From: Paludibacteraceae bacterium
GTDB lineage: Bacteria > Bacteroidota > Bacteroidia > Bacteroidales > Paludibacteraceae
Reading direction: 5' to 3'
DNA length: 42,857 nt
NCBI GenBank assembly: GCA_017387515.1
Contig: JAFOFC010000044.1
Location: forward strand, 1 to 42,857
Program-made: the position numbers and the translations under genes
The notes under the pieces: model-generated
What the model was told of the DNA's origin: nothing
Databases searched by the model: none
The model's input: the letters and a program-made list of their open reading frames with translations, nothing else
Shown here: piece after piece, positions 19,502-28,500 of the stretch
Position numbering within the stretch: position 1 is the stretch's first letter
Layout of the letters: every line of letters begins with the position of its first letter

Positions 19502-19533
19502 TATCTTTGTAAAGATAATTCTGTACAAAGATA
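19502..19533. promoter_or_regulatory. Divergent promoters with a palindrome
   Basis: A TATCTTTG box lies on plus at 19502-19509 (towards prmA) and another on minus at 19533-19526 (towards the exported protein and OmpP1). The plus box is the left arm of the perfect inverted repeat TATCTTT-GT-AAAGATA (19502-19517). A protein bound there could affect both promoters. Confidence 0.55.
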
Positions 19534-19576
19534 CGGATAAATTTTATCGGTTTGTGCTTTTTATTGTTAAATTGAA

Positions 19577-20389
19577 ATGAAATACATAAAAGTTATTGTT
19601 GATGTTTCTCAACTACCAGATTATGAGGTAGATGTGATGGTATATCAGTTGGGCGAAATAGGTTTTGATATGTTCGAAAACACCGAAAATCAACTATTTG
19701 CTTATATACCTATGACGGATTTAAACACCGAAAGTTTAAATCAATTATTGCCCAATGGGTACCAACTAGAAGAAATGCCCGATAAGAATTGGAACGAAGA
19801 ATGGGAAAAGCACTTTTTTCAGCCCATTGTAATTGGCAATGAGTGCGTTATTCATAGCACTTTTCATACTGATGTTCCCAAGGCTACTTACGATATTATT
19901 ATAGACCCTAAAATGTCGTTTGGCACAGGTCATCATGCCACTACGGCCAATATGCTATCGTGGATTTTAGAAGACGATATGACAGGAAAACGCGTGTTAG
20001 ATATGGGGTGTGGTACTGCTGTGCTGGGAATTTTAGCCAAGAAAAAAGGAGCTGCTAGCGTATTGGCAATAGACATTGATTCGTGGTGTTACGAAAATGC
20101 TCAGGAAAGTGCGCAGCTAAACCATACCGATATAGAAATTCAATTGGGCGATGCATCGTTGTTGGCAGGGAAAAGTTTTGATATTGTCTTGGCCAATATT
20201 AATCGGAATATATTATTGAACGATATGGCGGCATATGTGGCAACGTTGGCAGCAGGGGGTGTGCTTTATATGAGTGGTTTTTATACCGAAGATATTCCTG
20301 TTATTGCACAGTGTGCCAATGATTTAGGACTAACTCAAGTGGGTGTAAAAGAACAAAATAATTGGGTGGCTGTAAAATTTGTAAAATAA
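19577..20389 (+). CDS. prmA: Ribosomal protein L11 methyltransferase
   Basis: The 270-residue SAM-dependent methyltransferase trimethylates ribosomal protein L11. The N-terminal substrate-binding domain (1-70) is followed by KNWNEEWEKHF and IDPKMSFGTGHHATT, a PrmA hallmark. The SAM-binding motif VLDMGCGTAVLGILA comes next, then ANINRNILL, the catalytic-loop equivalent. It is monocistronic, with its own TATCTTTG box at 19502-19509 and tRNA-Met downstream. Confidence 0.95.
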   Translation: MKYIKVIVDVSQLPDYEVDVMVYQLGEIGFDMFENTENQLFAYIPMTDLNTESLNQLLPNGYQLEEMPDKNWNEEWEKHFFQPIVIGNECVIHSTFHTDVPKATYDIIIDPKMSFGTGHHATTANMLSWILEDDMTGKRVLDMGCGTAVLGILAKKKGAASVLAIDIDSWCYENAQESAQLNHTDIEIQLGDASLLAGKSFDIVLANINRNILLNDMAAYVATLAAGGVLYMSGFYTEDIPVIAQCANDLGLTQVGVKEQNNWVAVKFVK

Positions 20390-20425
20390 ATTGCCTACAA
20401 ATTTTCGTAATTCAAAAAAAAGACT

Positions 20426-20433
20426 TACTTTTG
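20426..20433 (+). promoter_or_regulatory. Promoter -7 box of tRNA-Met
   Basis: TACTTTTG fits TAnnTTTG. A TTTC lies about 20 nt upstream in the -33 position. The tRNA starts 19 nt after the box. Confidence 0.6.
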
Positions 20434-20452
20434 CACCGTCTTTGAGACAGAT

Positions 20453-20526
20453 GGCGGGATAGCTCAGTTGGTTAGAGCGTCGGATTCATAACCCGGAGGT
20501 CACGAGTTCAACTCTCGTTCCCGCTA
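20453..20526 (+). tRNA. tRNA-Met (CAT), elongator type
   Basis: A 74-nt cloverleaf. The acceptor GGCGGGA pairs with TCCCGCT (one G-U) and the D-arm is GCTC...GAGC. The anticodon loop TTCATAA carries CAT. The T-arm is ACGAG-TTCAACT-CTCGT and the discriminator is A. No CCA is encoded. The first acceptor pair is G-U, not the mismatch of an initiator tRNA, so it is an elongator. A lysidine-modified tRNA-Ile(CAT) cannot be fully excluded. Confidence 0.94.
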
Positions 20527-20529
20527 CTA

Positions 20530-20557
20530 AAAGCGAAGTGTATGCTTCGCTTTTTTT
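20530..20557 (+). terminator. Terminator after tRNA-Met
   Basis: The stem AAAGCGAAG/CTTCGCTTT (20530-20538 with 20545-20553, loop TGTATG) is followed by a T run. Confidence 0.88.
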
Positions 20558-20567
20558 GTGTCCGACC

Positions 20568-20684
20568 TTATTGATCGGTTGTTTTCTTCTTTTTGGGTAG
20601 TTTGCCCAATTTCTTTTGACGCTCCCATTCGGCGCGTCTTTTTTCGTAATCGGCGTATTGCTTTTCTAAATAATTATCAGCCAT
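20568..20684 (-). CDS. Small basic protein of 38 residues
   Basis: An intact ATG-to-TAA frame encodes MADNYLEKQYADYEKRRAEW and then RQKKLGKLPKKKKTTDQ. The first 25 residues form a charged amphipathic helix and the tail is lysine-rich. It lies between two tRNA genes, facing tRNA-Met and upstream of the tRNA-Arg terminator. I recall short proteins of similar composition (starting xDNYLExxYxxYExRK) in other Bacteroidales, but their function is unknown. Length makes it easy for gene callers to miss. Confidence 0.65.
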   Translation of the reverse strand: MADNYLEKQYADYEKRRAEWERQKKLGKLPKKKKTTDQ

Positions 20685-20720
20685 AGTTGTTGGTGAATAG
20701 GTTGATTGGTAACTAATTAC

Positions 20721-20750
20721 AAAAATAGCTCGCTTTAAAGCGAGCTATTT
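20721..20750 (-). terminator. Terminator after tRNA-Arg
   Basis: The perfect palindrome AAATAGCTCGCTTT/AAAGCGAGCTATTT (20723-20750) has a T run on the minus strand, three bases beyond the tRNA 3' end. Confidence 0.85.
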
Positions 20751-20752
20751 TG

Positions 20753-20826
20753 TGATCCCGGCGGGATTCGAACCCACGACCCACAGCTTAGAAGGCTGTT
20801 GCTCTATCCAGCTGAGCTACGAGACC
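20753..20826 (-). tRNA. tRNA-Arg (TCT)
   Basis: A 74-nt cloverleaf on minus. The acceptor GGTCTCG pairs with CGGGATC (two G-U pairs). The D-arm is GCTC...GAGC, the anticodon loop CTTCTAA gives TCT, and the T-loop is TTCGAAT. The discriminator is A and no CCA is encoded. It reads AGA/AGG codons. Confidence 0.95.
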
Positions 20827-20843
20827 ATCGCACAATTGCGCCA

Positions 20844-20851
20844 CAAAGATA
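20844..20851 (-). promoter_or_regulatory. Promoter -7 box of tRNA-Arg
   Basis: TATCTTTG on minus, 17 nt upstream of the tRNA 5' end. Confidence 0.65.
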
Positions 20852-20931
20852 ATATAAATAAATGAGAAATGAAAAAGGAGAAAGGAGAATTTTTCGCTTT
20901 GGAACAAGTTACTTAGGCGTTGCCCATCCGT

Positions 20932-23283
20932 TTAGAATGGATATCCCACGGCAAAATGCAAGGCGGTGTCTTTAAGAATATTCCAAGATGGGGTAAAGCG
21001 CCATTGCTCGCCTGGTGCAGCTCCTGGATCGTACGCTTTTAACCCCCAATCCAAACGCACTACAAAGAAATCGAAATTTAAACGCAACCCAATACCGTAT
21101 CCTAGGGCTATTTGTTTGTAGAACTGGTTCCATTGGAATTGTCCTCCTGCTTGCCCTTCGTCGGCTAATGTCCAAATGTTGCCAGCATCAATAAAGGCAG
21201 CCAATTCCAATAGCCATACCAATTTGGTACGGTATTCTACGTTTAGGTTTAGGTTAATATCGCCCGATTGTTTCATGTAATCGATGTCGGTACCTGCGTT
21301 GTACGAACCTGGTCCTAAAGAACGAGCTGACCATCCCCTAACGCTGTTGGCACCACCGCCATAGTAACGTTTCTCAAAGGGTAAAATGCTAGAGTTAAGG
21401 TAGGGAATGCCTACGCCAAAGCCAGCGTGGTAAACAATTGAGTTCTTTTCGTCAACAATTTGGTTGTAGCTAAACGAGGCATCTACCTTGGCGTATTGCG
21501 AGAAAGGAATGTTACCCAATAAGTAAGACCCATTGGCATCTTGCGTAGCGCCTGCAGCCGCACAAATGCCGTACAAAAGGTTGCCGCCAATTTCGGCAGA
21601 AGCGCGCACATTGTAGGTGTCCTTATTTTTGCCTACTTGGTTGCTGTAAGAAATACTATACCCCGAGCTCATAATCATGTGGTCTTCGTAGCTATATTTT
21701 AGTAGCGAAGAACCGATGGTTTCTTTAAACGAATCGGAGATAAAAGGCAGGTAAACGTAGTTAAAATCAACCAAATTAAGCGAGTGGTTTAACTTTTTGC
21801 CTGTTTGCCAATTGTATCGCATACCCGCACCTGCAATAATACGTGAATATTCACTTCTAATTTGGTAGCTAAAGTTAACGTACACGTCGGTAGTGGCAAT
21901 ATTTTCCCAAATAAATTTTTTCTTTACAAATGGGAATAAAAAGGTGGGGAATTGTAGCCCAGCCTCGGTACTGATGTCCCAAATGGATCGGGTGCCTATA
22001 AGCGACTCGTTGGCCCCTCTTATCTGGAACTTAAAGGTTTCGCCACCCCTAAAAATGTTGTTGTGGTTGTAGCCAAACTTGCCTGCTATACCAAAATCGC
22101 CTTCGTTGTTAGTACCTTCTAACTCAAAACTAAACGACTGCAGCTTATCGGGTGTAACTACAATGTTGCAATCAACTTGTTTGTAGCGCAACGTATCGTA
22201 CAAGATATTGTTTTCTACCCCGTACATTAAACTATCTTCTACGTTTGCTTTGGGCACAATAACTATACTGTCGGGGGCATCTTTGTAATTGATGTTAAGG
22301 TATTTAAAGATGTGTAGGCCCGATAAACGTGCATAGGTTTGCTCGGTATTTTTGTCTTGGTAAAGACGGTCGCTTTCTATGCCCGTGCAGTTATACAGGG
22401 CAGAGGGACGTACAAAATTATTGTTACTATGAATGTTTAGCCCTTTGTATTGGGTAGAAGTTAATTGTTTACGAGTAGAATCGTTGGTTACATCACTTAC
22501 GTTGTTTACTACAAAATAGTTAACCTGATTGATGTGATAGGGTTCGTGTTCTATTTGAATGATTTGCTTTTTGCCCACAATTTTACGCATGGGGCGTACG
22601 GTCATGGTAACATGTACGCTTCTGTTTCCAGCGGTAGTGTCGGCTACAAAACCTATGTATTCTTTGTCAAAGTTGATGTATCCGTGGTTGCGTAGCAGCT
22701 TGTTGAGTCGCACACGTTCTTGTTCTAGAACGTCAATGTTAAATAACTCGCCTGCTTTGATGAGTGAATTAACAGAGTCGTTGCGTATAATAGAGTCTAC
22801 AGCGTGGTTTTTAATGCGGTATTTAAACGTTTTGATACGATAGGGTTGGTTGCTGGTAATCTGGTAGCGTACTTCGGCTTTCTTTTTCTTAAATTTAACA
22901 TCGGTGGTAACGGTGGCATTGGCGTACCCTTTATTACGCATTACTTTTTGCAACTCGTTGGCCGATGCTTGGGTTGCTATCGAGTCGTAAATAATAGGAG
23001 CGTCGCCAATTTTTTGCAGAAATCGATTAATCCACAACGTAGTATCGGGGCTGGATAAACTATACAACCCTAAATTAAAGTTGATAAAATTGAACAGTTT
23101 GGGATTAGGGCGTTGGCGAAGGTAAATGCTAAAGTCTGTGTCGTTTAGTGCCTTGTTGTCGGTAGTAATTTTTACCTTGTCTAGTAGGTAGCTGCCATCG
23201 GGTACGTATTTGGTTACCTTGCAACCACATAGTAGCAAGAGTAAACAGCATAAGATTCCTATTAAATACCTTCCTTTTGGCAT
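20932..23283 (-). CDS. TamL-like BamA-family outer membrane lipoprotein
   Basis: The product has 783 residues from ATG 23283; a TTG at 23295 would add four. The lipoprotein signal ends in LLLCGC (Cys21). An alpha/beta N-terminal half resembling POTRA repeats (about 30-320) follows. The C-terminal Omp85 barrel carries GGGANSVRGWSARSLGPG (VRGW at 648-651), the L6-loop signature of BamA/TamA, and ends in a barrel-terminal Phe (AVGYPF). Lipidated TamA-like proteins of this kind are called TamL in Bacteroidota and are thought to help insert outer membrane proteins. No tamB is present. The divergent neighbour is a SpoU methyltransferase. Confidence 0.88.
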   Translation of the reverse strand: MPKGRYLIGILCCLLLLLCGCKVTKYVPDGSYLLDKVKITTDNKALNDTDFSIYLRQRPNPKLFNFINFNLGLYSLSSPDTTLWINRFLQKIGDAPIIYDSIATQASANELQKVMRNKGYANATVTTDVKFKKKKAEVRYQITSNQPYRIKTFKYRIKNHAVDSIIRNDSVNSLIKAGELFNIDVLEQERVRLNKLLRNHGYINFDKEYIGFVADTTAGNRSVHVTMTVRPMRKIVGKKQIIQIEHEPYHINQVNYFVVNNVSDVTNDSTRKQLTSTQYKGLNIHSNNNFVRPSALYNCTGIESDRLYQDKNTEQTYARLSGLHIFKYLNINYKDAPDSIVIVPKANVEDSLMYGVENNILYDTLRYKQVDCNIVVTPDKLQSFSFELEGTNNEGDFGIAGKFGYNHNNIFRGGETFKFQIRGANESLIGTRSIWDISTEAGLQFPTFLFPFVKKKFIWENIATTDVYVNFSYQIRSEYSRIIAGAGMRYNWQTGKKLNHSLNLVDFNYVYLPFISDSFKETIGSSLLKYSYEDHMIMSSGYSISYSNQVGKNKDTYNVRASAEIGGNLLYGICAAAGATQDANGSYLLGNIPFSQYAKVDASFSYNQIVDEKNSIVYHAGFGVGIPYLNSSILPFEKRYYGGGANSVRGWSARSLGPGSYNAGTDIDYMKQSGDINLNLNVEYRTKLVWLLELAAFIDAGNIWTLADEGQAGGQFQWNQFYKQIALGYGIGLRLNFDFFVVRLDWGLKAYDPGAAPGEQWRFTPSWNILKDTALHFAVGYPF

Positions 23284-23302
23284 GTATCTACACAATTTTG
23301 CA

Positions 23303-23310
23303 CAAATTTA
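23303..23310 (-). promoter_or_regulatory. Promoter -7 box of the TamL-like gene
   Basis: TAAATTTG on minus, 19 nt upstream of ATG 23283. It supports that start, because the TTG at 23295 would lie almost at the transcription start. Confidence 0.55.
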
Positions 23311-23365
23311 GTATAAAAATCAATTTCTTTTGTAACTTCGTACAAATATTTATTAATTCTTGACT

Positions 23366-24109
23366 ATGGCGTTATCGAAGGCAAAAATAAAGTGGGTTCA
23401 GCAACTGTCTTTAAAGAAATTTAGAAAGCAATTGGGCTTATTTGTGGCCGAAGGCGATAAAATGGTGGCCGATATGTTGCCTGCCTTTACTTGCCGAGCG
23501 TTGTTTTATACCGATGCTTATACAGGCCCTTTGCAAGCAGACGAAAAGATAGAAGTGTTGTACGATGAATTGTGCAAGATTAGTCGATTAGAGACACCAC
23601 AACATGTATTGGCTGTTTTTGAAGTGCCTAGTTTTGATATCCCCTATGATGCTTTGTCTAGGCAGCTAGTATTGGCTTTAGATGGTGTGCAAGATGCAGG
23701 TAATTTGGGTACCATTATCCGCTTGGCCGATTGGTTTGGCGTAGAACATATATTGTGTTCGCATGGTACGGTGGATGCATACAACCCAAAAGTAGTGCAA
23801 GCTACCATGGGGGCTTTGTCGCGTGTTAAGGTTCATTATGTAGACCTACCCATGGTGTTAGAAAAACTAAACATGCCTATTTATGTAACGGCCTTAGATG
23901 GCAATAATTTGTACGATGCCACGTTATCGGATTCGGGCATTATTGTAATGGGAAACGAAGGCAATGGCGTATCAAGTCAAGTACAAGCGCTTGCTACTCA
24001 AAAGCTATTAATTCCTAACTTTCCAGTAGGGCGTTGTACGTCCGAGTCGCTCAACGTAGGGGTGGCTACTGCAGTGGTCTGTGCGGAGTTCAGACGCAGG
24101 CAGTTGTAA
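23366..24109 (+). CDS. TrmH/SpoU-family RNA 2'-O-methyltransferase
   Basis: The product has 247 residues from ATG 23366; TTG 23360 adds two. An N-terminal substrate-binding part (LSKAKIKWVQQLSLKKFRKQ, GLFVAEGDKMVADML) precedes the SPOUT domain. The three motifs are visible: LDGVQDAGNLGTIIR near residue 107, IIVMGNEGNGVS near 193, and CTSESLNVGVATAVVCAE near the end. It should methylate a ribose in rRNA or tRNA; the target nucleotide is not predictable. Its last 102 bases overlap the 3' end of the opposing lipoprotein gene. Confidence 0.9.
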   Translation: MALSKAKIKWVQQLSLKKFRKQLGLFVAEGDKMVADMLPAFTCRALFYTDAYTGPLQADEKIEVLYDELCKISRLETPQHVLAVFEVPSFDIPYDALSRQLVLALDGVQDAGNLGTIIRLADWFGVEHILCSHGTVDAYNPKVVQATMGALSRVKVHYVDLPMVLEKLNMPIYVTALDGNNLYDATLSDSGIIVMGNEGNGVSSQVQALATQKLLIPNFPVGRCTSESLNVGVATAVVCAEFRRRQL

Positions 24110-24544
24110 ATAGTAGGTAAAATCAGAAAAACTATGCCAGCATGTGTCGGTGGCTGGCGCTTTTCCGTAATAAGTCCAAATAGAAGGCAGCGGAGGCAAG
24201 TAATAATTGTAGATGCCGCTATTTATTTTTCTTGTTTCTTCTTCAAAATTGTATCGCACAAAGGCATACATGGCAAGGTATTCTTTGTGATGATGTTCGT
24301 ACCATACCAATGCACTATCTAGTTGAGCTGGTGTAACTTGAAATTTCTCAAAGATTTGTTGGTAATAGTGAGCAGACTGCTCGTTTTGAATGTAGCGGTT
24401 GTTTACCATGCTCTCGTAAAAATGCAGTTCGGTTAAGAACTTTGCCATGGTTTGTTGGTCTAAAAGCGGATTAACAGGCTCTTTGGGCGCTTGGCATGCC
24501 GCTAGTAAAGCAAATATAAGCAGAAAAACCTTACTTGTTTTCAT
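24008..24544 (-). CDS. DUF4296-type lipoprotein
   Basis: The product has 178 residues from ATG 24544; an upstream TTG at 24553 adds three. The signal MKTSKVFLLIFALLAAC gives lipidated Cys17. The conserved part (about 25-110, with FLTELHFYESMVNNRY and YYQQIFEKFQVTPAQLDSAL) resembles DUF4296, a family of unknown function. The gene overlaps lspA, its upstream neighbour, by 14 nt. The last 34 or so residues (from QLPASELRTDHC) are encoded antisense to the methyltransferase 3' end and look unlike the rest. The ancestral stop may have been lost. Confidence 0.8.
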   Translation of the reverse strand: MKTSKVFLLIFALLAACQAPKEPVNPLLDQQTMAKFLTELHFYESMVNNRYIQNEQSAHYYQQIFEKFQVTPAQLDSALVWYEHHHKEYLAMYAFVRYNFEEETRKINSGIYNYYLPPLPSIWTYYGKAPATDTCWHSFSDFTYYLQLPASELRTDHCSSHPYVERLGRTTPYWKVRN

Positions 24545-25100
24545 GTTTGGCAAATTTGCTTTCGTATAGTAGTAATAAGGCTACACCTATGCAGATGGCC
24601 GAGTCGGCCAAGTTAAATACAGGGGCAAAAAACACAAAAGGTTGGCCACCTACGCCTGGAATCCAATCCCAATAATGTCCTTCAATTAGGGGGAAATAGA
24701 ACATGTCTACCACTTTCCCATAAAAGTAGGGGGCGTAATCAAACCATCTCCCGTAAAAAACGCAGTCTATGATGTTGCCCGTGGCGCCAGCAAAAATAAG
24801 GGCAATGCTAGCTAGTGATAGGTTGTGTGCCTTCTTTTTGACGTTTAAAATAAGGTAGATAAGAATGGCTATTGATGCAAGAATTCGGAATAGGGTAAGG
24901 TATATTTTATCGCCTAGCGAGATGCCAAAGGCCATGCCGTTGTTCTCTACAAATACCAAGCGGAAGAACGATGTAATGTACAGTTCTTCGCCTAGGTAAA
25001 ACGATGTTTTTACCCAAATCTTAATGATTTGATCCAGTAGTAGTATAATAAAAACAAGTGAGGCGCTAAAAAGCGCCTTCTTGGTTATGGATTGCATCAT
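24531..25100 (-). CDS. lspA: Lipoprotein signal peptidase (SPase II)
   Basis: The 189-residue inner-membrane aspartyl protease has four hydrophobic helices. Catalytic aspartates are Asp132 in GKVVDMF and Asp166 in FNLADSAI, with the conserved VENNGMAFG (51-59) and GATGNIIDC (105-113). A loop before the last helix (PLIEGHYWDWIPGVGGQPF) makes it longer than the E. coli enzyme, as is common in Bacteroidota. It removes signal peptides from diacylglyceryl-modified prolipoproteins; several lipoproteins in this window are likely clients. It follows the DksA-like gene by 5 nt. ATG 25097 is an equivalent start. Confidence 0.95.
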   Translation of the reverse strand: MMQSITKKALFSASLVFIILLLDQIIKIWVKTSFYLGEELYITSFFRLVFVENNGMAFGISLGDKIYLTLFRILASIAILIYLILNVKKKAHNLSLASIALIFAGATGNIIDCVFYGRWFDYAPYFYGKVVDMFYFPLIEGHYWDWIPGVGGQPFVFFAPVFNLADSAICIGVALLLLYESKFAKHENK

Positions 25101-25105
25101 AATAA

Positions 25106-25480
25106 TTATTTGCCTCCTTTTGCTTCAATGCTTAATGTGGTGTGCGGCACAGCGCGTAAGCGTTCCTTTGGAATAAGTTTTCCGGTTTCTCTGCAAATGC
25201 CGTACGTTTTATTTTCAATGCGTACCAAAGCCGCTTGCAAGTTTTGAATAAACTTCATTTGACGTTGTGCTAAACGTGCTGATTCTTCTTTCATGGAAGT
25301 GGTAGCACCTTCTTCCAATACTTTAAAGGTGGGCGATGTGTCCGATACATCATTGCCCGTTGAATTGTCGAGCGCGCTCTTTAATACATCATAGTCTTTG
25401 TAGGCTTGGTCTAATTTTTCTTGGATAAGTACTCTGAACTCTTCCAACTCTGCATCAGAATATCTGGTCTTCTCTGCCAT
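25106..25480 (-). CDS. DksA/TraR-family protein without its zinc site
   Basis: The 124-residue protein has a long N-terminal coiled coil (about 8-90) that carries ESARLAQRQMKFIQNLQAAL. A C-terminal segment YGICRETGKLIPKERLRAVP follows, typical of the DksA/TraR globular domain. Of the four zinc-finger cysteines only Cys96 remains. DksA-like proteins enter the RNA polymerase secondary channel and tune rRNA and stress promoters with ppGpp. Similar cysteine-poor versions are common in Bacteroidota beside ileS and lspA. A TATATTCG at 25519-25512 may be its promoter. Confidence 0.88.
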   Translation of the reverse strand: MAEKTRYSDAELEEFRVLIQEKLDQAYKDYDVLKSALDNSTGNDVSDTSPTFKVLEEGATTSMKEESARLAQRQMKFIQNLQAALVRIENKTYGICRETGKLIPKERLRAVPHTTLSIEAKGGK

Positions 25481-25567
25481 AGCGCATAGTATTTATAAGG
25501 TTAACGATATGCGAATATAACAAATAAAAATCAATATTCCTATTTAGACGGGCACTTTTTGAATCTT

Positions 25568-28500
25568 TTAGATTTTTTCTATTTGGATAAACAAAGAGGT
25601 GCCGTCAAAGTCTACTTCGGTAGCGTTGCTTAGTTGGTCGGTTAAGAACAAATTGTTGGCCAAAACTTGCGATGCGATGTATGCTTTGTGTGCTGCAATG
25701 GCAATGTTGATATTGTCTGGAGCCGAAACCGAAACGTTGATACGGTCGGTAATTTCCAAACCACTGCTTTTGCGGATGTTTTGAATGCGGTTTACCAATT
25801 CGCGAGCAATACCTTCGTTAATCAATTCGTCGGTTAGGGTAATATCCAAGGCAATGGTAATATTGCCATCGTTAGCTACCGACCATCCTGGAATATCTTC
25901 AGAGAAGATGGTAACATCTTCGGTGCTTACTGCTATTTCTTGACCTTCGATAGCAAAGGTATATTGTCCTTCTTTTTCAAATTGGGCAATGGCAGATTGC
26001 TCCATGCTTTGTAGGGCAGCAGCCACTTGCTTCATGTTTTTGCCGCATTTAGGTCCTAACTTTTTAAAGTCGGGTTTGATGCGTTTTACCAAAATGCCGT
26101 TAGAACCATCTACCAACTTGATGTCTTTTACGTTTACCTCGCTCATCACAATGTCTTTGATGCTGTTGATGTAACCATCGGTGGTAGCATCTATGCTAGG
26201 AATCATAATGTGGCTAAGGGGTTGACGTACTTTTAGGCTCTCTTTTTTACGCAAGGCCAATACCAACGAGGTAATGCGTTGTGCAATATCCATGCGGGCT
26301 TCAAGCTCGGGTTGAATCAAGTCTTGGTTGTAGGTAGGGAACAAGGTTAGGTGAACAGAAACCTCGTTGTTACGACCTGTTGCTTGGTTCAAATCGCAGA
26401 ACAAACGGTCTGCATAGAAAGGAGCGATAGGTGCCATTAGACGGGCAATGGTATCCAAGCAGCTATAAAGGGTTTGGTATGCCGATAGTTTGTCGGTGGT
26501 CATTTGACCTGCCCAGTAGCGTTTACGGTTTAGGCGTACATACCAGTTACTTAAGTTTTCTGATACAAAGTCGGCAATGGCACGGCCTGCACGGGTAGGT
26601 TCGTAAGCTGCCAAACTTTCGTCCACTTCTTTAATCAAACTATTTAATAGCGAAATAATCCAACGGTCAATTTCGGGACGTTCGTTCATGGGAACTTCGT
26701 CTTGGCTATAATCAAAACCATCTACGTTGGCATACAAGGCAAAGAAAGAGTAGGTGTTGTATAGCGTACCAAAGAATTTGCGCGATACTTCTTCTACGCC
26801 TTCGCGGTCAAATTTAAGGTTGTCCCAAGGAGCCGAGTTGGTCATCATGTACCAACGTACTGGGTCGGCACCGTATTTTTCGATGGCTTCGAAAGGATCG
26901 ACCGAGTTGCCCAAACGTTTAGACATTTTGTTGCCATTTTTATCTAACACAAGGCCGTTAGAGATAACGTTTTTAAAGGCTACCGAGCCTTTTACCATGG
27001 TAGAAATGGCGTGCAAGGTAAAGAACCAGCCACGGGTTTGGTCTACCCCTTCGTTGATAAAGTCGGCAGGGAAGAACGTGCCGTTGTCTATCATTTCTTT
27101 GTTTTCGAAAGGATAGTGCAATTGTGCATAAGGCATAGCACCCGAGTCAAACCAAACGTCAATAAGGTCGGTTTCGCGGTACATGGGTTTGCCGTCTTTC
27201 GATACCAATACAATGTTATCTACATATGGACGGTGCAAATCGATGTTTTTAACGCTGTAGTTTTCGGCCGAGTAATCGCCTACTTTAAAGTTTTTAAATG
27301 GATTTTCGGTCATTACACCAGCAGCGATGGCTTTTTCAATCTCTTCCATTAGTTCGGCAATCGAACCGATGCAAATTTCTTCTTTGCCATCTTCGGTGCG
27401 CCAAATAGGCAATGGGGTACCCCAATAACGGCTACGCGATAGGTTCCAGTCTTGTAGGTTTTCTAGCCATTTGCCAAAACGACCTGTACCGGTAGATTGA
27501 GGTTTCCAGTTGATGGTTTTGTTAAGTTCTACCATTTGTTCACGGCAAGCCGTAGAACGAATAAACCAGCTATCCAAGGGGTAGTACAACACGGGTTTGT
27601 CGGTACGCCAGCAGTGTGGATAGTTGTGGGTGTGTTTTTCTATTTTAAAGGCCAAACCTTGTTGTTTTAACATCATGCAAAGCGCGATGTCCAAGGTTTC
27701 GTCTTTGTCGGTAAGGGTAGGATCGTAGGCATTTTTTACAAATTTGCCTGCGTAAGGAGCGTATGCCTCTACGTTTACGTATTTAGCTACGTAATCGGCA
27801 TCCAAATCTTCTAGTAAGTAATATTTACCTTGCAAATCGACGGTGGGGCGCAAGTTGCCGTTTTTGTCCATCACTTGCATAGGAGGAATGCCGGCTGCTT
27901 TAGCCACGCGGGCGTCATCGGCACCAAAGGTAGGTGCAATGTGAACAATACCGGTACCATCTTCGGTGGTTACGTAATCGCCCAAAATAACGCGGAACGC
28001 ACCATCGCCCATAGGAGTAAAGAAAGGAATAAGGGGTTCGTATTCCATGCCTTCTAGGGTGCTGCCTTTAAAGGTTTCGGTGGGTTTTTCTTGGCCTTTA
28101 AAGTAGCTTTCAAACAAGTCAGCTGCCAAAATTACCTCAATATCTTGTCCTGTATAAGGGTTTTGGGTGGCATAGCGCACGTAATCAATATTAGGACCTA
28201 CACACAAGGCGGTGTTAGAGGTTAAGGTCCATGGAGTGGTGGTCCATGCCAATAGGTATAGGTTTTCTTGTCCTTTAACTTTGAATTGAGCGGTTACGGT
28301 GGTGTCTTTTACGTCGCGGTAGCATCCGGGTTGGTTCAATTCGTGCGAACTTAAACCACTACCAGCGGCAGGCGAGTAAGGTTGAATGGTGTAACCTTTG
28401 TACAACAATCCTTTTTTGTATAGTTGTTGTAGTAACCACCAAAGGCTTTCGATGTAGCTATTTTCGTAGGTAATGTATGGATTTTCCATATCAATCCAAT

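Noticed and set aside
20453-20526. Initiator tRNA-Met
   Set aside because: The first acceptor bases form a G-U pair, not the unpaired position of an initiator.
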